Counted from the first letter of the stretch, positions 1-11,600 are shown. The stretch is 64,000 nt of DNA from Strigamia acuminata (GCA_949358305.1 OX442314.1:6451087-6515086), one strand, 5' to 3'. Numbers and translations are program-made. The notes: generated by a model from the sequence alone, not told the origin.

Positions 1-870
1 CAATTCAATTGTTTTTATCGAGTAAGTTTGGTGTTTAATTACTTTTTATCGACTAATTTTGCTTTTAAATCAAATTTTATCGACTAATTTTGCTTTTAAA
101 TGAATTTTTTCGATTAATTTGGGTTTTAAATCAATTTTTATCGATTACTTTGGTTTTAAATCAATTTTTATTGATTAATTTGGTTTTAAATCAATTTTTA
201 TTGATTAATTTTGCCTTTAAATTAATTTTTATCGAGTAAGTTTGATGTTTAATTACTTTTTATCGACTAATTTTGCTTTTAAATCAAGTTTTATTGACTA
301 ATTTTGCTTTTAAATCAAGTTTTATCGACTAATTTTGCTTTTAAATAAATTTTTATCGACTAATTTTGCTTTTAAATCAGTTTTTATCGATTAATTTGGG
401 TTTTAAATCAAGTTTTATCGACTAATTTTGCTTTTAAATAAATTTTTATCGACTAATTTTGCTTTTAAATCAGTTTTTATCGATTAATTTGGGTTTTAAA
501 TCAATTTTTATCGATTAATTTTGCCTTTGAATTAATTTTTATCGATTAATTGTGTTGTTTGATTATATTTTACCAACTAATTTTGCTGTTTGATTACTTT
601 TTATCGACTAAATCGTGAAATTATTCGATAAAAATTCGTGTAATTAAAAATGTAGTCAATAAAAATTTGTGAAACTGATAATTTAATCGATAAAAATTTG
701 TGAAATTGATAATTTAAACGATAAAAATTTGTGAAATTTATAATTTAATCGATAAAAATTGGTGTAACTACAAATTTAGTCGATAAAAATATTTGAAAAT
801 GAAATTTAAATCGATAAAAATTGGTTTAATTCGAAACTTATTCGATAAAATCTTTACTCGATACAACAAA
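1..870. repeat. AT-rich tandem array with inverted halves, dys intron 6
   Basis: From 1 to about 620 a unit of about 31-33 nt recurs (TTTTTATCGA, TTAATTT, GCTTTTAAATCA). From about 620 to 870 the motif appears inverted (ATCGATAAAAATT, GTGAAATTGAT). The two halves could pair as a long imperfect hairpin. No coding sequence is seen. Confidence 0.85.
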
Positions 871-940
871 AGTAAAAAAAAAAAAATTATTCAATAACAC
901 AACACAAACTTTCAAAAAATGAATTCGATCATTTTCTTAC

Positions 941-1125
941 TTTGTGTCCAGATGAATAAACTTCATATCCATCGAATGTATGGACGTAAAGACGTGAGTT
1001 GCGCCTTGCACGACGCATTCACGAGTCTCCGGCATCGCGACTGGGGTACACAAGGCCAAAAACACGGGCTCGTTTCGACTGCACAGGGGCAGAAAACTCA
1101 CAAAATGGCCTCTCAGCAACACCAC
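941..1125 (-). CDS. dys: dys exon 6: end of PAS-A domain
   Basis: After a CGTGCAG acceptor the exon encodes VVLLRGHF...PLCSRNEPVFLALCTPVAMPETRECVVQG and ends HLD-T at a GTAAGA donor. Conservation with Dysfusion is high. Left of it (positions 1-930) only AT-rich repeats are present, so the next exon lies outside the window. Confidence 0.88.
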
Positions 1126-4100
1126 CTGCACGAAAACGAGCAAATGATTGAAAAAATGTATGCAAACGCAATGAAATACGAACTTTTTGATCACCAAATC
1201 TCATTTGTCTTCGCGCATTTCTCGAGACGTTCATTCGACACAGAAAAAGCCGCTCGTCGTCGCCGGGCAAAGATGGCGACCTCATCAACTCGGATTGCAC
1301 GGCTTGGTGGTCTTGTTTGTCGATTATATCGTAAACACTGTCGCCGTGGATGAGTAAATCTTCCTAAATTTAAAAAAGGAAAACTTATTGTGATGATTCT
1401 GACGATTTTTAGTTTTATTATTTGGAGCTGATGTCTTATCAACTCCAAATTACTAAATTACTAAATTCCCCAAAATACCAGATTACCAAAAATATCAAAA
1501 ATACCAAAATATCAAAAATATCATATTACCCTAATTACCCAGAATATTAAATACCCAAAATGTGAAATTACTAAATGTCGGATTACTATACCAATTTTCA
1601 AATTACCAAGTTTTTAAATTACCAAATTGCCAAATTATCCAAATTACTATATTACTAATATAGTAATTTGGATAATTTGGCAATTACTTATTTAACCATA
1701 TTACCTTACTTATTTGACCATATTACCTTACTTATTTAACCAAATTACCTTGCTTGATTATCCAAATTTCTTTCTTTAATTATCCAAATAACCAAATTAC
1801 CCAAAATATCAAATGACTAAATTACCCAAAATATCAAATGACTAAATTACCCAAAATATCAAATGACTAAATTACCCAAAATATCAAATGACTGAATTAT
1901 CCAAAATATCAAATGACTAAATTACCCAAAAAATCAAATGACTAAATTACCCAAAATATCACATTACTAAATTACCCAAAATATCAAAATATCAAATGAC
2001 TAAATTATCCAAAATATCAAATTACTAAATTACCCAAAATATCAAAATATCAAATTACTAAATTACCCAAAATATCAAAATATCAAATTACTAAATTACT
2101 CAAAATATCAAATTACAAAAATATCAAATTTCTAAATTTAAATTACCCAAAATACCAAATTACTCAATTACCCAAAATACCAAATTACTAAATTACCCAA
2201 AATATCAAATTACTAAATTACCCAAAATATCAAACTACAAAAATATCAAATTTGTAAATTTAAATTACCCAAAATACCAAATTACTCAATTACCCAAAAT
2301 ACCAAATTACTAAATTACCCAAAATACCAAATTACTAAATTACCCAAAATATCAAATTACTAAATTACCCAAAATATCAAACTACAAAAATATCAAATTT
2401 GTAAATTTAAATTACCCAAAATACCAGATACCAAATTTAGGAATTACCAAATACCAAATTTTAAAATCCCCAAAGACCAAATTCTAAAAACAACAAATAC
2501 CAAATTTTAAATTCCCCAAATACCAAATTCTAAAAACAACAAATACCAAATTTTAAAATCCCCAAATACCAAATTTCAAAAACAACAAATACCAAATTCC
2601 AAAATCCCCAAACACCAAATTTTCAAAAACAACAAATACCAAATTCCAAAATCCCCAAACACCAAACGACCAACTACCCAATTTCAAAAATTCCCAAACA
2701 AAAAACCAACATTCACTTTACCAAACATTACGAAACCACCTCGCCGATTCTCCAACCAAAAGGTTAAACCCCGTAATATCACATTTTTCGAATACTCTCT
2801 CGCTCCCCATTAAATTGAAATTCCAGCCGAGTATTTCGAAAGCCAAGCCGTACGCAGTAGTGACTTCTACTTCGCCGCGGCAGCATAAAATTAACTTACG
2901 ACCTCAACTCGACTGGAATAACAAACATTACATTACTCGCGCCAAAAACACCCAAGTTGAACACATTTAATCACCAATTTCCTTCTCACCACCGCCAAAA
3001 AAACGAATATTTAGATGAAAATAAAAATTAACGCTCTTTTTTTTCCTCGCGAATAAATGGAGGGAGAGACGGGCGAGTCTGCCCACGCCTGCGCATTAGA
3101 TCGCGCTGCATTTACATAATTGGCTGAGGAAGGAAGGGAAGCAACGTTGATGTCGCGTGGCAACTTGTGTCTAGGCAAACCACATAATAAATTTAAGATG
3201 GCCGCCGTCGTGCAGTCACTTTTGGGTTTTTTTTTTTGTTTTTGTTTATTAGTTTGGTAAGAGGTTGGGATTTTTGGGTTTTCGTTGTTTTAAAATCGAT
3301 TTTGTGGGTTTTTTGTGGTTTTTATTCGATTATAGGATGAGTTTTTTTGGTATTAATTTTCGATGGTTTTCGGTAGTTTTTTTTTAGATTTTAAAATTAA
3401 TTTTTTGAGATTTTAAATCGATTATTTATATTTGTGTTGTCTTTAAGCCGATTTTTTGCATTTTTGATGTCTTTGAATCGATTTTTGTTTACATTTTTGA
3501 TGTTTTAAATCTATTTTTTTGCATTTTTGGTGTCTTTAAATCGATTTTTTATATTTTTGTTGTCTTTAAATTGATTTTTTATATTTTTGTTGTCTTTAAA
3601 TTGATTTTTTGCATTTTTGATGTCTTTAAATCGATTTTTATTTCATTTTTGATGTTTTAAATCGATTTTTTGCATTTTTGGTGTCTTTAAATCGATTTTT
3701 TATATTATTGTTGTCTTTAAATCGATTTTTTACATTTTTGTTGTCTTTAAATCGATTTTTTGCATTTTTTATGTCTTTAAATCGATTTTTTGCATTTTTT
3801 ATGTCTTTAAATCGATTTTTTGTATTTTTTATGTCTTTAAATCGATTTTTCTGTACTAAAATCGATTTTTCTGTATTAAAATCGATTTTTCTCTATTAAA
3901 ATCGATTTTTCTCTATTAAAATCGATTTTTCTCTATTAAAATCAATTTTTCTCTACTAAAATCGATTTTTCTCTATTAAAATCGATTTTTCTCTATTAAA
4001 ATCGATTTTTCTGTAATAAAATCGATCTTTCAACATTTAACTTTTGACACTTATATGTTTTTCAACTTTTAAATCGATTTCATGCCTTTTTAATCGATTA

Positions 4101-7100
4101 ATGTGACCTCACAATGTTAAAATCGATTTATTACAACATTTAATCTCCAAAAATAACAAAAAAAAAATTTATTTTCTACAATTTCCCCACCATTTTCCCT
4201 CCAAAATCGATTTTCTCAAACCCCAACCCCCCAACAATCGACTAAAACTCCATATTCCCCAATTCGACTACACGAACGATTTTTTCTTCCCATTCCACAC
4301 ACAAGTTCCGGAATCTCGTCCCTCTAGGCAAGACTGGATAACGTCACATCATCGTAACACCCACAACATTAAAAATAAGCAACAAAAAAATGGCGGTCAA
4401 GGACTACACCATATCAAAATCCAATTATCAAATAAATAAATAAATAAATAAATAAGTAAATAAATAAATAAATAAATAAATAACTTACCATCGAATGGCC
4501 CAAATATTCAGCCGCGTTGTCCGAGATGTAAAGGAGTTTTCCATTTTGGGTGCACATCATCAAAAAGCCGCTCAAAGCCTTCGAATAAACGAAATTCAAA
4601 TGTTAGTTTTTGGTGTTTTAATTCGGTCGTCAGGATTCAGGTGGTGATGGCGAGGATGTGGTGCGCCGTTGTTTATTTTGGACCGTTAAAGTCGAGATTT
4701 GGGGTTTAGATGGCTGCTGTGCTGACATCGGATTATTCGGTTTAATTAGTGGTTTAGGAAGTTAATTAAATTTTGAAATTTTTTTTTTTTATATTTTTTT
4801 TATTATTATTATTATTATTTTTATTTTTGTTTTATTTTTTTGTTTTTGGAATTCAATTAAAAGTCAGCTGAAATTCAATTAAGAGTCAGTTGAAATTCGA
4901 TTAAGAATCAGTTGAAATTCAATTAAAAAGCCATTGAAATTCAATTAAAAATCAATTAAAAATCAATTGAAATTCAATTAAAATTCGATTAATATTCAAT
5001 TGATATTCAATTAATATTCAATTGAAATTCAATTTTATCCAAAATATTCAATTTCCATTCTAAATAATGCAAATTTCATCCAAAAAATTCAAATTTTATC
5101 CAAAAATTCAAATTTCATAAATAAATTCACATTTTATCAAAGAATTCAAATTTCATCCAAAAAATCCAAATTTTATCAAAAAAATCCAAAATTTATTAAA
5201 AAATCCAAATTCTATCAAAAAAATCCAAATTTCATCAAAAATTCATATTTCATCAAAAAAGTCAAATTTCATCAAAAAATTCAAATTCCATCAAAAAAAT
5301 CTAAATAAAATCTAAATTTTATCCAAAAAATTCAAATTCCATCAAAAAATTCAAATTTTATCAAAAAAGTCAAATTCCATCAAAAAATTCAAATTCCATC
5401 AAAAAATTCAAATTTCATCAAAAAATTCAAATTTCATCAAAAAAGTCAAATTTCATCAAAAAATTCAAATTTTATCAAAAAATTCAAATTTTATCAAAAA
5501 ATTCAAATTTTATCAAAAAATTCAAATTTTATCAAAAAATTCAAATTTTATCAAAAAATTCAAATTCCGTCAAAAAAATCTAAATAAAATCTAAATTCCA
5601 TCCAAAAAATTCAAATTTCATCCAAAAAGTCAAATTTCATCATAAAATTCAAATTCCATCAAAAAATTCAAATTTCATCCAAAAAGTCAAATTTCATCAT
5701 AAAATTCAAATTCCATCGAAAAATTCAAATTCCATCAAAAAATTCAAATTCCATCCAAAAAATTCAAATTTTATCCAGCAATTTCCAATACTTAAAAAAA
5801 AAATTAAAACCAAATTTTAATCCAAGTTCCGTTCAAATGACTTAATGACTAACTATCATTACACGACAAATCTCAACATTCTCTTCCCTCGCATTGATAT
5901 TAATTCAAACATGCTCGGTAGCATTTTCCACCACCCCCCACCCGCCAAAGTCCAGAAGCCAATATCAAATTGCAAACAACTTGTTACTTGTAAACCTGTC
6001 AATGCCTTGTCACGACCCATCAAACAACCAGTTGCAACTAATTACCACCAGAGTGATGCTGAATTCAAATTCACAGCACCAAAAGGTCAGATTCACCGCA
6101 CACACCGGAAGTACCCTTCACAACTCTACTGGAATCCGCGGTTTTTTCCAATCCCAGCACCCCAACCGTAATGTTTACGGAAGTGAAAATTAAAACCAAA
6201 TTAATTTTATTTTTAAATATTAATTTCACCTTGGAAAATCCGACATTCGGAGTGATGTTCGAGGGCGAGTCGTATTTGCGAAAAACTACAAAAAAAAATA
6301 GAAAAATATTTATAAAAACGAATTCGAATTAACATTAGGAAAAATTTGAATTGATATCGATCGATACGTGAATAATTTCATTTTTAATCGCGACTTTGAC
6401 CTTCGCCAAGGCCATTTTAAATGTTAAACGAATCTTCATGTTTATGTAGGGCTAGGGCCGAAGAAAGGCAATGGCCGACCGAACGAGCGACGCGCCGCGG
6501 CAAAAACCTCAAACTCGCTATCAATCGTCGCGATCAAATTGAACAGTAAAATTCGCATTCCGATCGAAAGATCGGAAAAGTATTTTTATCATCACACCTG
6601 TTGAATTTGATGATTAAAATGTTTTAGAGAAGTTTTATATTTATATTTTATGCGTTGGTGTTGAAATTTGGGATACGAATATGATTTTTTTGAAGAGGTT
6701 TCAAATACCAGTACAGTTTTGAAGGGACGATTTGTGAGTTAGGCTTTTGTGTGTACCTACCTTGGTGGAAGTAGTTGGCTTTTCGGACGTAGACGCACAC
6801 AAGGGCCATGAGTTGGAGTTGGGACAGTCTCTGACGGGTGGAGGATGCAAGTGGCAACAAATCTCGCAAGTTTGCGATTTCTGCGTTGATTAGATCACGG
6901 CGCAACTTGGACGCGCCTTTAGTCGATTTGTTGGCGTCCAAACTGTAAAAAAAATAAATTAAACTAAATTAAAATATTATTTTGATTTTTTTGATTTTTT
7001 TGATTTTGTGATTTGTCTGCTTTTTGTGTTTTTTGTACTTTTTTGTGCATTTTTGTGCCTTTTTGGTGCATTTTTTGTGCATTTTTGAGCATTTTTGTGT

Positions 7101-9460
7101 TTTTTTGTCCTTTTTTGTGCATTTTGTGCATTTTTGTGCATTTTTTTTGCATTTTTTGTGTAATTTTTGTGCTTTTTTGTGCACTTTTGTGCATTTTTTG
7201 CATAATTTTTGTGCATTTTTTGCATAATTTTTGTGCATTTTTTGGATAAATTTTGTGCAATTTTGTGCCTTTTTGGTGCCTTTTTGTGCATTTTTTGAGC
7301 ATCTTTGTGATTTTGTGATTTATGTGACTTTTGTGCTTCCTGTAATTTTTGGATTTTTGTGATTTTTGGATTTTTGTTATTTTTGGGTTTTTGTAATTTT
7401 TGGGTTTTTGTAATTTTTGAATCTTTGAATCTCTGATTTATGTACTTTTTGTAATTTTTGGATTTTTGAATTATTGAGGTTTTGTGGTTTTTGTAGTTTT
7501 TATAATTTTGTGATTTTTGTGATTTTTGTGATTTTTGTGATTTTTGTGATTTTTGTGATTTTTGTGATTTTTGTGATTTTTGTGATTTTTGTGATTTTTG
7601 TAATTTTTGTGTTTTTGTAATTTTGTGAGATTTATGTTTTCGGATTTTTGAATTTTGAATTTTGAATTTTAAATTTTGAATTTCAAATTTTGAATTTTGA
7701 ATTTTAAATTTTGAATTTCAAATTTTGAACTTTTGAAGTTTAAGTTTTTGAATTTTAAAGTTTAAATTTTAGAATTTAAAAATTTAAATTTTTGAATTTC
7801 AAATTTTAAATTTTTGAATTCTTTATTTATTTTTCAATTTGAATTTGCAAATTTTTCAAATTTTTTGAATCTTAATAAATCGAAAGAAAAAGTCGAGAGT
7901 TATTAGGGCGTCGGTATTTCTCTTCTTCTTCTCCTCTCATATTCCCACGTTCCCCTTGGCCCCTCGCCACTGACCCGGCCTCATCCGTTTCGTTGGGCCG
8001 CGTCTTTTTCGCAAATAAAATAAAAACGGCTAACTCGCAAATACTGTAATTTCATACACTTCAATCTCTGCCTCAACACAAAATTAAATTCTTACAAAAA
8101 CCAACTAAAAACAAGAAGAAAAAAATATTTCCTTTTACATTTAAAATAAAATTAATTTTCATTTCACATTTAGATTATACCGAAATTCTTTGCATTATTT
8201 GATAAATATTTTTAAAATTTGATTCTTTTTTGTTTGTTTGCTGCAAAAAGAGTTAACACCAACTTTCACTTGACAGGACAACTTTTTTTGCTACAGTTCA
8301 GGCCATTTCTCTGGTTTTCACTCAACTTTTGGTTGGTACAATTTTTCATATTTTGTAAACAACATTTTAGTGCTTTTCACCTGCATTTTAATGCATTTCA
8401 CTTCCATTTCAGTGCATTTCACTTGCATTTTAGTGCATTCCAAATTAATTTTAGTGCATTTCAAATTAATTTTAGTGCATTTCACTGCATTTTAATGCAT
8501 TTCACTGCATTTTAGTGCATTTCACTGCATTTTAATGCATTTCACTGCATTTTAGTGCATTTCAAATTAATTTTAATGCATTTCACTGCATTTTAGTGCA
8601 TTTCACTGCATTTTAGTACATTTCACTGCATTTTAGTGCATTTCACTGCATTTTAGTGCATTTTAGTGCATTTTATTGCATTTCACTGCATTTTAGTGCA
8701 TTTCACTGCATTTTAGTGCATTTCACTGCATTTTAGTGCATTTTAGTGCATTTTAGTGGATTTTAGTGCATTTCACTGCATTTCACTGCATTTCACTGCA
8801 TTTTAGTGAATTTCATCTGAATTCTAGTGCGTTTAAGTGCATTTTAATGCATTTTAGTGTATTTTTTAGTGCATTTTAGTACATTTTAGTGTATTTATTA
8901 GTGCATTTAAGTGCATTTTAATGCATTTTAGTGTATTTTTTAGTGCATTTTAGTGTATTTTAGTACATTTTAGTGTATTTATTAGTGCATTTAAGTGCAT
9001 TTTAATGCATTTTAATGTATTTTTTACTGCGTTTAAGTGCATTTTAGGGTATTTTTCGAGCGTTTTAGTGGATTTTAGTGCATTTCACCTGCATTTTAGT
9101 GCATTTCACCTGCATTTTAGTACGTTTCACCTGCATTTTAGTTAATTTTACTTGCAATTTAATTCATTTCCTTTGCATTTCAGTGCATTTTACCTGCATT
9201 TTAATGCATTTTCTAAAACTTCAGCTACTTTCTTAAAACTCATCTCATTTCTTAAACTCCAGTTCACTTCATAAAATCTCTGCAAAACTTGAGAACACCT
9301 CCCCAAACAACATTCACAAAACATAAATCTCCACAAAAAAAAAAAAAAAAAAAATCCAAATTTTCACAAAACCATTCCCAAAAAATCCACCCACAAAAAA
9401 AAACAATTAACAAACCAATTAATTAAATATAAAAAAAATAAAAAATGCAACCTACCTCAT
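941..9460 (-). CDS. dys: dysfusion/NPAS4-like bHLH-PAS transcription factor, 5' part of gene
   Basis: Six exon segments with GT-AG borders and matching phases run right to left: 9460-9456, 6942-6761, 6285-6230, 4578-4489, 1363-1184 and 1125-941. Together they encode a bHLH domain (KSTKGASK...RRDLINAEIANL), a linker and the first PAS domain (GKLLYISDNAAEYLGHSM, GDSVYDIIDKQDH, RLFLCRMNVS). These match Drosophila Dysfusion and vertebrate NPAS4 closely. The family is known as class I bHLH-PAS factors that pair with Tango/ARNT in the nucleus; Dysfusion acts in tracheal fusion cells and leg joints. The PAS-B and activation domains must lie beyond position 1, since the last exon ends in a good donor (GTAAGA, 940-935). 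No frame break is seen, so the gene looks functional. Long introns (2513, 475, 1651 and 3125 nt) contrast with one of 58 nt. Confidence 0.9.
1184..1363 (-). CDS. dys: dys exon 5: middle of PAS-A domain
   Basis: Sixty codons from EDLLIHGDSVYDIID to MRFGDQK, bounded by acceptor AAATTTAG and donor AAA|GTTCGT. The HGDSVYDIIDKQDH and LFLCRMNVSRNARRQ stretches are family hallmarks. The donor is weak (GTTCGT), but the 58-nt intron that follows joins two strongly conserved halves exactly. Confidence 0.9.
1450..2690. repeat. Tandem array, unit about 26 nt (AAATTACCCAAAATATC), dys intron 4
   Basis: Repeats of AAATTACCCAAAATATCAAATGACT with drift. The right end changes into ACCAAATTCCAAAATCCCC units. 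It occupies over a kilobase of intron 4 and has no coding potential. Confidence 0.85.
2700..3260. other. Unique, GC-richer island inside dys intron 4
   Basis: Between two tandem arrays lies about 500 nt of non-repetitive sequence with CpGs, including an AAGATGGCCGCC (YY1-like) motif near 3196. It could be a retained intronic regulatory block. No ORF of note was found. Confidence 0.3.
3410..4030. repeat. ATCGATTTT tandem arrays (about 31 nt, then 20 nt units), dys intron 4
   Basis: From 3410 to about 3850 the unit is TTTAAATCGATTTTTTGCATTTTTGATGTC with variants. From 3850 to 4025 it is AAAATCGATTTTTCTCTATT, 20 nt. Every unit carries an ATCGAT core. The 73-aa open frame across it (3678-3899) is only the repeat translated. 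Confidence 0.88.
4431..4482. repeat. (AAAT)n microsatellite
   Basis: About 13 copies of AAAT with one AAGT variant, lying 8 nt from the PAS-A exon donor. Confidence 0.95.
4489..4578 (-). CDS. dys: dys exon 4: start of PAS-A domain
   Basis: Thirty codons from ALSGFLMMC to YLGHSM, between a TTCGAAG acceptor and a consensus donor ATG|GTAAGT. NGKLLYISDN and YLGHSM are the strongly conserved start of PAS-A in NPAS4/Dysfusion. An (AAAT)n array begins directly inside the downstream intron, 8 nt after the exon ends. Confidence 0.9.
4845..5785. repeat. Tandem array TCAAAAAATTCAAATTTCA (about 19 nt), dys intron 3
   Basis: The first 200 nt are AATTCAATTAAAAATCAGTTGA-type units. From about 5040 the array is 19-nt units alternating TTTCA, TTCCA and TTTTA. 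The rest of intron 3 (5800-6229) is unique sequence without a convincing gene. Confidence 0.87.
6230..6285 (-). CDS. dys: dys exon 3: 18-codon linker mini-exon
   Basis: This 56-nt exon is too short to show as an ORF. It has an acceptor TTTTTTTTGTAG, takes two bases into the split valine codon, then 18 codons ending NVGFSK, and a donor AAG|GTGAAA. The following PAS exon starts ALSGF in the right phase. It bridges the bHLH and PAS-A, a place where the family varies in length. Confidence 0.8.
6761..6942 (-). CDS. dys: dys exon 2: basic helix-loop-helix domain
   Basis: The exon follows a TTTTTTTTACAG acceptor and ends at CAAG|GTAGGT. It encodes the whole bHLH: a basic stretch (NKSTKGASKLRRD), helix 1 (LINAEIANLRDLLPL), a loop (ASSTRQRLSQ) and helix 2 (LQLMALVCVYVRKANYF). 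The lysine/arginine-rich start is the DNA-contacting part; the helices form the dimer with the class II partner. Sequence between the domain ends shows no gaps against what I remember of the family. It ends in phase 1 (G plus two bases of the next exon make valine). Confidence 0.92.
6980..7860. repeat. GTGCATTTTT / GATTTTTGT / AATTTTGAATT arrays, dys intron 1
   Basis: Three arrays follow one another: GTGCATTTTTT units (6985-7330), a 9-nt GATTTTTGT run (about 7500-7600), and AATTTTGAATT units (about 7640-7860). Lysine- or phenylalanine-rich open frames of up to 112 codons on both strands are by-products of the repeat. Confidence 0.88.
7870..8340. other. Unique sequence in dys intron 1
   Basis: Non-repetitive sequence with a GC-richer core (7900-8040). 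No splice-bounded coding sequence was recognised. It may be regulatory. Confidence 0.25.
8360..9215. repeat. 20-nt tandem array GCATTTCACTGCATTTTAGT, dys intron 1
   Basis: More than 35 copies of a 20-nt unit built from TGCATTTCAC and TGCATTTTAG halves, with 10-nt register slips. Noncoding. Confidence 0.9.
9456..9460 (-). CDS. dys: dys exon 1, coding part (ATG AG)
   Basis: The start codon at 9460-9458 is followed by only two more bases before a consensus donor (AG|GTAGGT). Those two bases plus the first T of the next exon make a serine codon, so the protein would begin M-S-L-D-A-N-K-S-T-K. The exact phase fit and the lack of another start in the bHLH exon support this choice. It remains an inference without a transcript. 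Confidence 0.7.
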
Positions 9461-9860
9461 AGTCGGGGTGCTTGTTAACTACCTAGGCGGATGCATGTTG
9501 GTAGTTGCAGCCTCACTTGCACATTGAAATCCGCACATTGAAATCGAAATCCGTGGGCGCCGTCTAGCGAGCAACTCACTCCGCTGGAGAACGGCACGCG
9601 CACCTCGGTAAAGGGACCCACCTGTGTGCGCCGACTAATCATTGGTCGCCTCGCACTCCTACGTCACCCGGGCAACAGGTGTGCGCCGGTAACACACGTG
9701 CAACCAACATCTGGCCCCGGGCGCTTCCTTACGTTACTCCACTCCACCGGTGGATGGAAAATTAAGACGCGATTTATGCGCATAAATTTGCTGCGGATTC
9801 GCGAAATGCGATCTTTGCTCAAATGATCGTTGCAGAAGCGCTTTTGCCACTCAATTTTGA
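9461..9860 (-). promoter_or_regulatory. 5' UTR / promoter region of dys (GC-richer island)
   Basis: Directly upstream of the inferred start codon is a GC-richer, non-repetitive stretch between AT-rich arrays, as expected for a promoter. It holds a CACGTG E-box (9695-9700) and a CCAAT motif on the minus strand (near 9640). The transcription start cannot be placed from sequence alone. Short ORFs here on both strands look like chance. Confidence 0.4.
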
Positions 9861-10009
9861 ATTTTGTCAAAATTAACGGTTTTTTTTTTTATTTTTACAT
9901 TATTAAATTTTTACAAAATATATTTATTTGATAAAATTATTGTTTTTTTTTTTTTTTTAATTTTTTAGTTTGAAGAAATTTGGAATTTATTTTATGGTTT
10001 AGGGTTGGA

Positions 10010-10360
10010 AGACTAATGTTTTAGTACGGGATTTTGCCGCTTCGCGATGGAGCATTGTGGGACTGTGAGTGCTGTGGTGGCGCCATCTATTGAGCCGAAT
10101 ATGAAACTATCTGAACGACGGAGAAGATGTTTTGATTTCCATTGAGGATGAATCATCGGGTGCAGACTGTAAAGATTTTTAAAATTGATTTTTAATTTTT
10201 AAATTTCTTGTGTTGGTAATTGTAGTTAATAGTTTTGTCAATGGATGGCGCTGGAAGGTTTTCTGTCAACAGAGAGGATCATGGGATACAACGAAAGGGG
10301 AAATGGCGTTGAAACAAACAAGACGCAACGGTTGGATTTGGTAATTAATTAATTATACGG
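10010..10360 (+). pseudogene. Decayed copy of small secreted-peptide-like gene
   Basis: The segment aligns by eye with 49905-50275: shared GGCGCCATCTATTGA, a start codon followed by a hydrophobic stretch (LVLVIVV), AATGGATGG, and AGGATCATGGGATA. Here the start at 10148-10150 is followed by an in-frame TAA after 14 codons, and the frame shifts after the hydrophobic stretch. The shared donor TTG|GTAATT is kept. It looks like a pseudogene copy of the gene at 50.05 kb. Confidence 0.45.
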
Positions 10361-10804
10361 TCAATTAACATCGTGCTGCATAATCCGGGGTTGAGATGTT
10401 ACTTTCAGAGAAATAAGAAATGGAATCAATTGAAATCAATTTGCGCCACATGTCATTTACAGTCTGTTCAAGCTGTCTACGCATGCGTGGAATTGAAGCC
10501 AGATTCACATGAAAACTGACGAGTAATATCTGAAATTGAAATCTTTACTGTTTGTTGTTTTCTGTCTATAATCTATGCCAATCATTAAAATCATTTTTTG
10601 TTTATTTACCAGCCCAAGGAACCTGTGATCGCTCGACACATTTAACTTATGTCGTAGATTGAATGAACTTTCCAATGTCAAAAAGTTTTATTTCATTTTA
10701 ATTTTTTACAATTATCTGAGTAAATGTTTTTCTTTTTTTAACGACAATTATTGCTAAAAATATTTCAAACATCTGAGAGAGTGAAGCAGGGTCTTTACAA
10801 ACTA
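10361..10804. other. Non-coding flank between pseudogene copy and TIR element
   Basis: AT-rich sequence with no ORF or RNA gene recognised. Its last 60 nt resume the similarity to the 50.3-kb copy; that similarity continues again after the inserted element at 11856. Confidence 0.4.
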
Positions 10805-11074
10805 GGCGCATTCGAAAAGTAATTTGCACTAAACGACCAGTGCAACTGATAGTGTAAATGTCAAGTTAAACGACCCACTTTTCGAATGTAAAAATAAATT
10901 TCTGTGCAAATTTCAGTGTAAATTCAAGTGTAAATAAATCAGCCCAAATAATAACCATAGTCAAAATTGTTTACTCTTAAAAAACAGGCGCGTTCAATTT
11001 CAACTTGTAAAATTATAAAAACTTGGTTATAATTATAAATGTAAGTTTATTTAAATTATTTTTTGTATTATTAC

Positions 11075-11290
11075 CAGGGGCGGATCTAACTTTTCGGGGG
11101 CCCGGAGCTTGAGGTTTTTTCGGGGCCCCTTTCTCAAAATTTTTAATGGCGACCTTTCTTCCTTTTTCTTTTTTTAGCGACCTTTTTTTTATTTTATTTT
11201 TTTAGTACATGGCCTAGAGTCTCGGGGGCCCCCTAGAATTTGGGGGCCCGGGGCTCAAGCCCCAATAGCTGGGTGCTAGATCCGCCACTG
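11075..11290. mobile_element. hAT-type MITE, 216 bp (TSD ATTATTAC)
   Basis: Ends CAGGGGCGGATCTA and TAGATCCGCCACTG are imperfect inverted repeats of the kind common in hAT MITEs. A perfect 8-bp duplication ATTATTAC stands at 11067-11074 and 11291-11298. The interior is rich in GGGGCCC. Confidence 0.85.
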
Positions 11291-11316
11291 ATTATTACTT
11301 ATTTAAGAACGGGGAA

Positions 11317-11600
11317 TTGGCCGAACGTCGGCCGAACGTCGGCCGCATTCGATCGCACAAATGCGGCCGAATACTGGCCGCATTCGATCGCATAAATGCG
11401 GCCGAATTCTGGCCGCATTTGATCGCACAAATGTGGCTCAACACCGACCGCATTTGTGCGAACATTGGCCACATTTGTGCGATCGAATGCGGTCGGTGTT
11501 CGGCCACATTCGATCGCACAAATGCGGCCGAACATCGACCACATTCGATTGCACAAATGAGGCCGAACAATGGCCACATTCGACCTCACAGATGCGGCTA
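11317..11600. repeat. Minisatellite of hairpin-forming units (GGCCGCATT...AATGCGGCC)
   Basis: Units of about 35 nt, each a near-palindrome GGCCGCATTCGATCGCACAAATGCGGCC, repeat about eight times and flip orientation near 11450. Open frames of about 95 codons on both strands reflect the absence of stop codons in the unit, not genes. Confidence 0.8.

Noticed and set aside
1450-2690. CRISPR-like spaced repeats
   Set aside because: Continuous degenerate tandem array without unique spacers, in a eukaryotic intron.
3678-3899. 73-codon ORF with repeated SLNRFF
   Set aside because: It follows the intronic ATCGATTTT repeat period exactly; no gene signals.
6964-7302. Lysine-rich minus-strand ORFs of about 90-112 codons
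   Set aside because: They are translations of GTGCATTTTT repeats in an intron, open in several frames at once.
8219-8515. 98-codon ORF rich in FHLHFSAF
   Set aside because: Most of it is the 20-nt GCATTTCAC array.
9626-9870. Short ORFs on both strands in the dys promoter region
   Set aside because: 66-68 codons, opposite strands overlapping, GC-rich region; consistent with chance.
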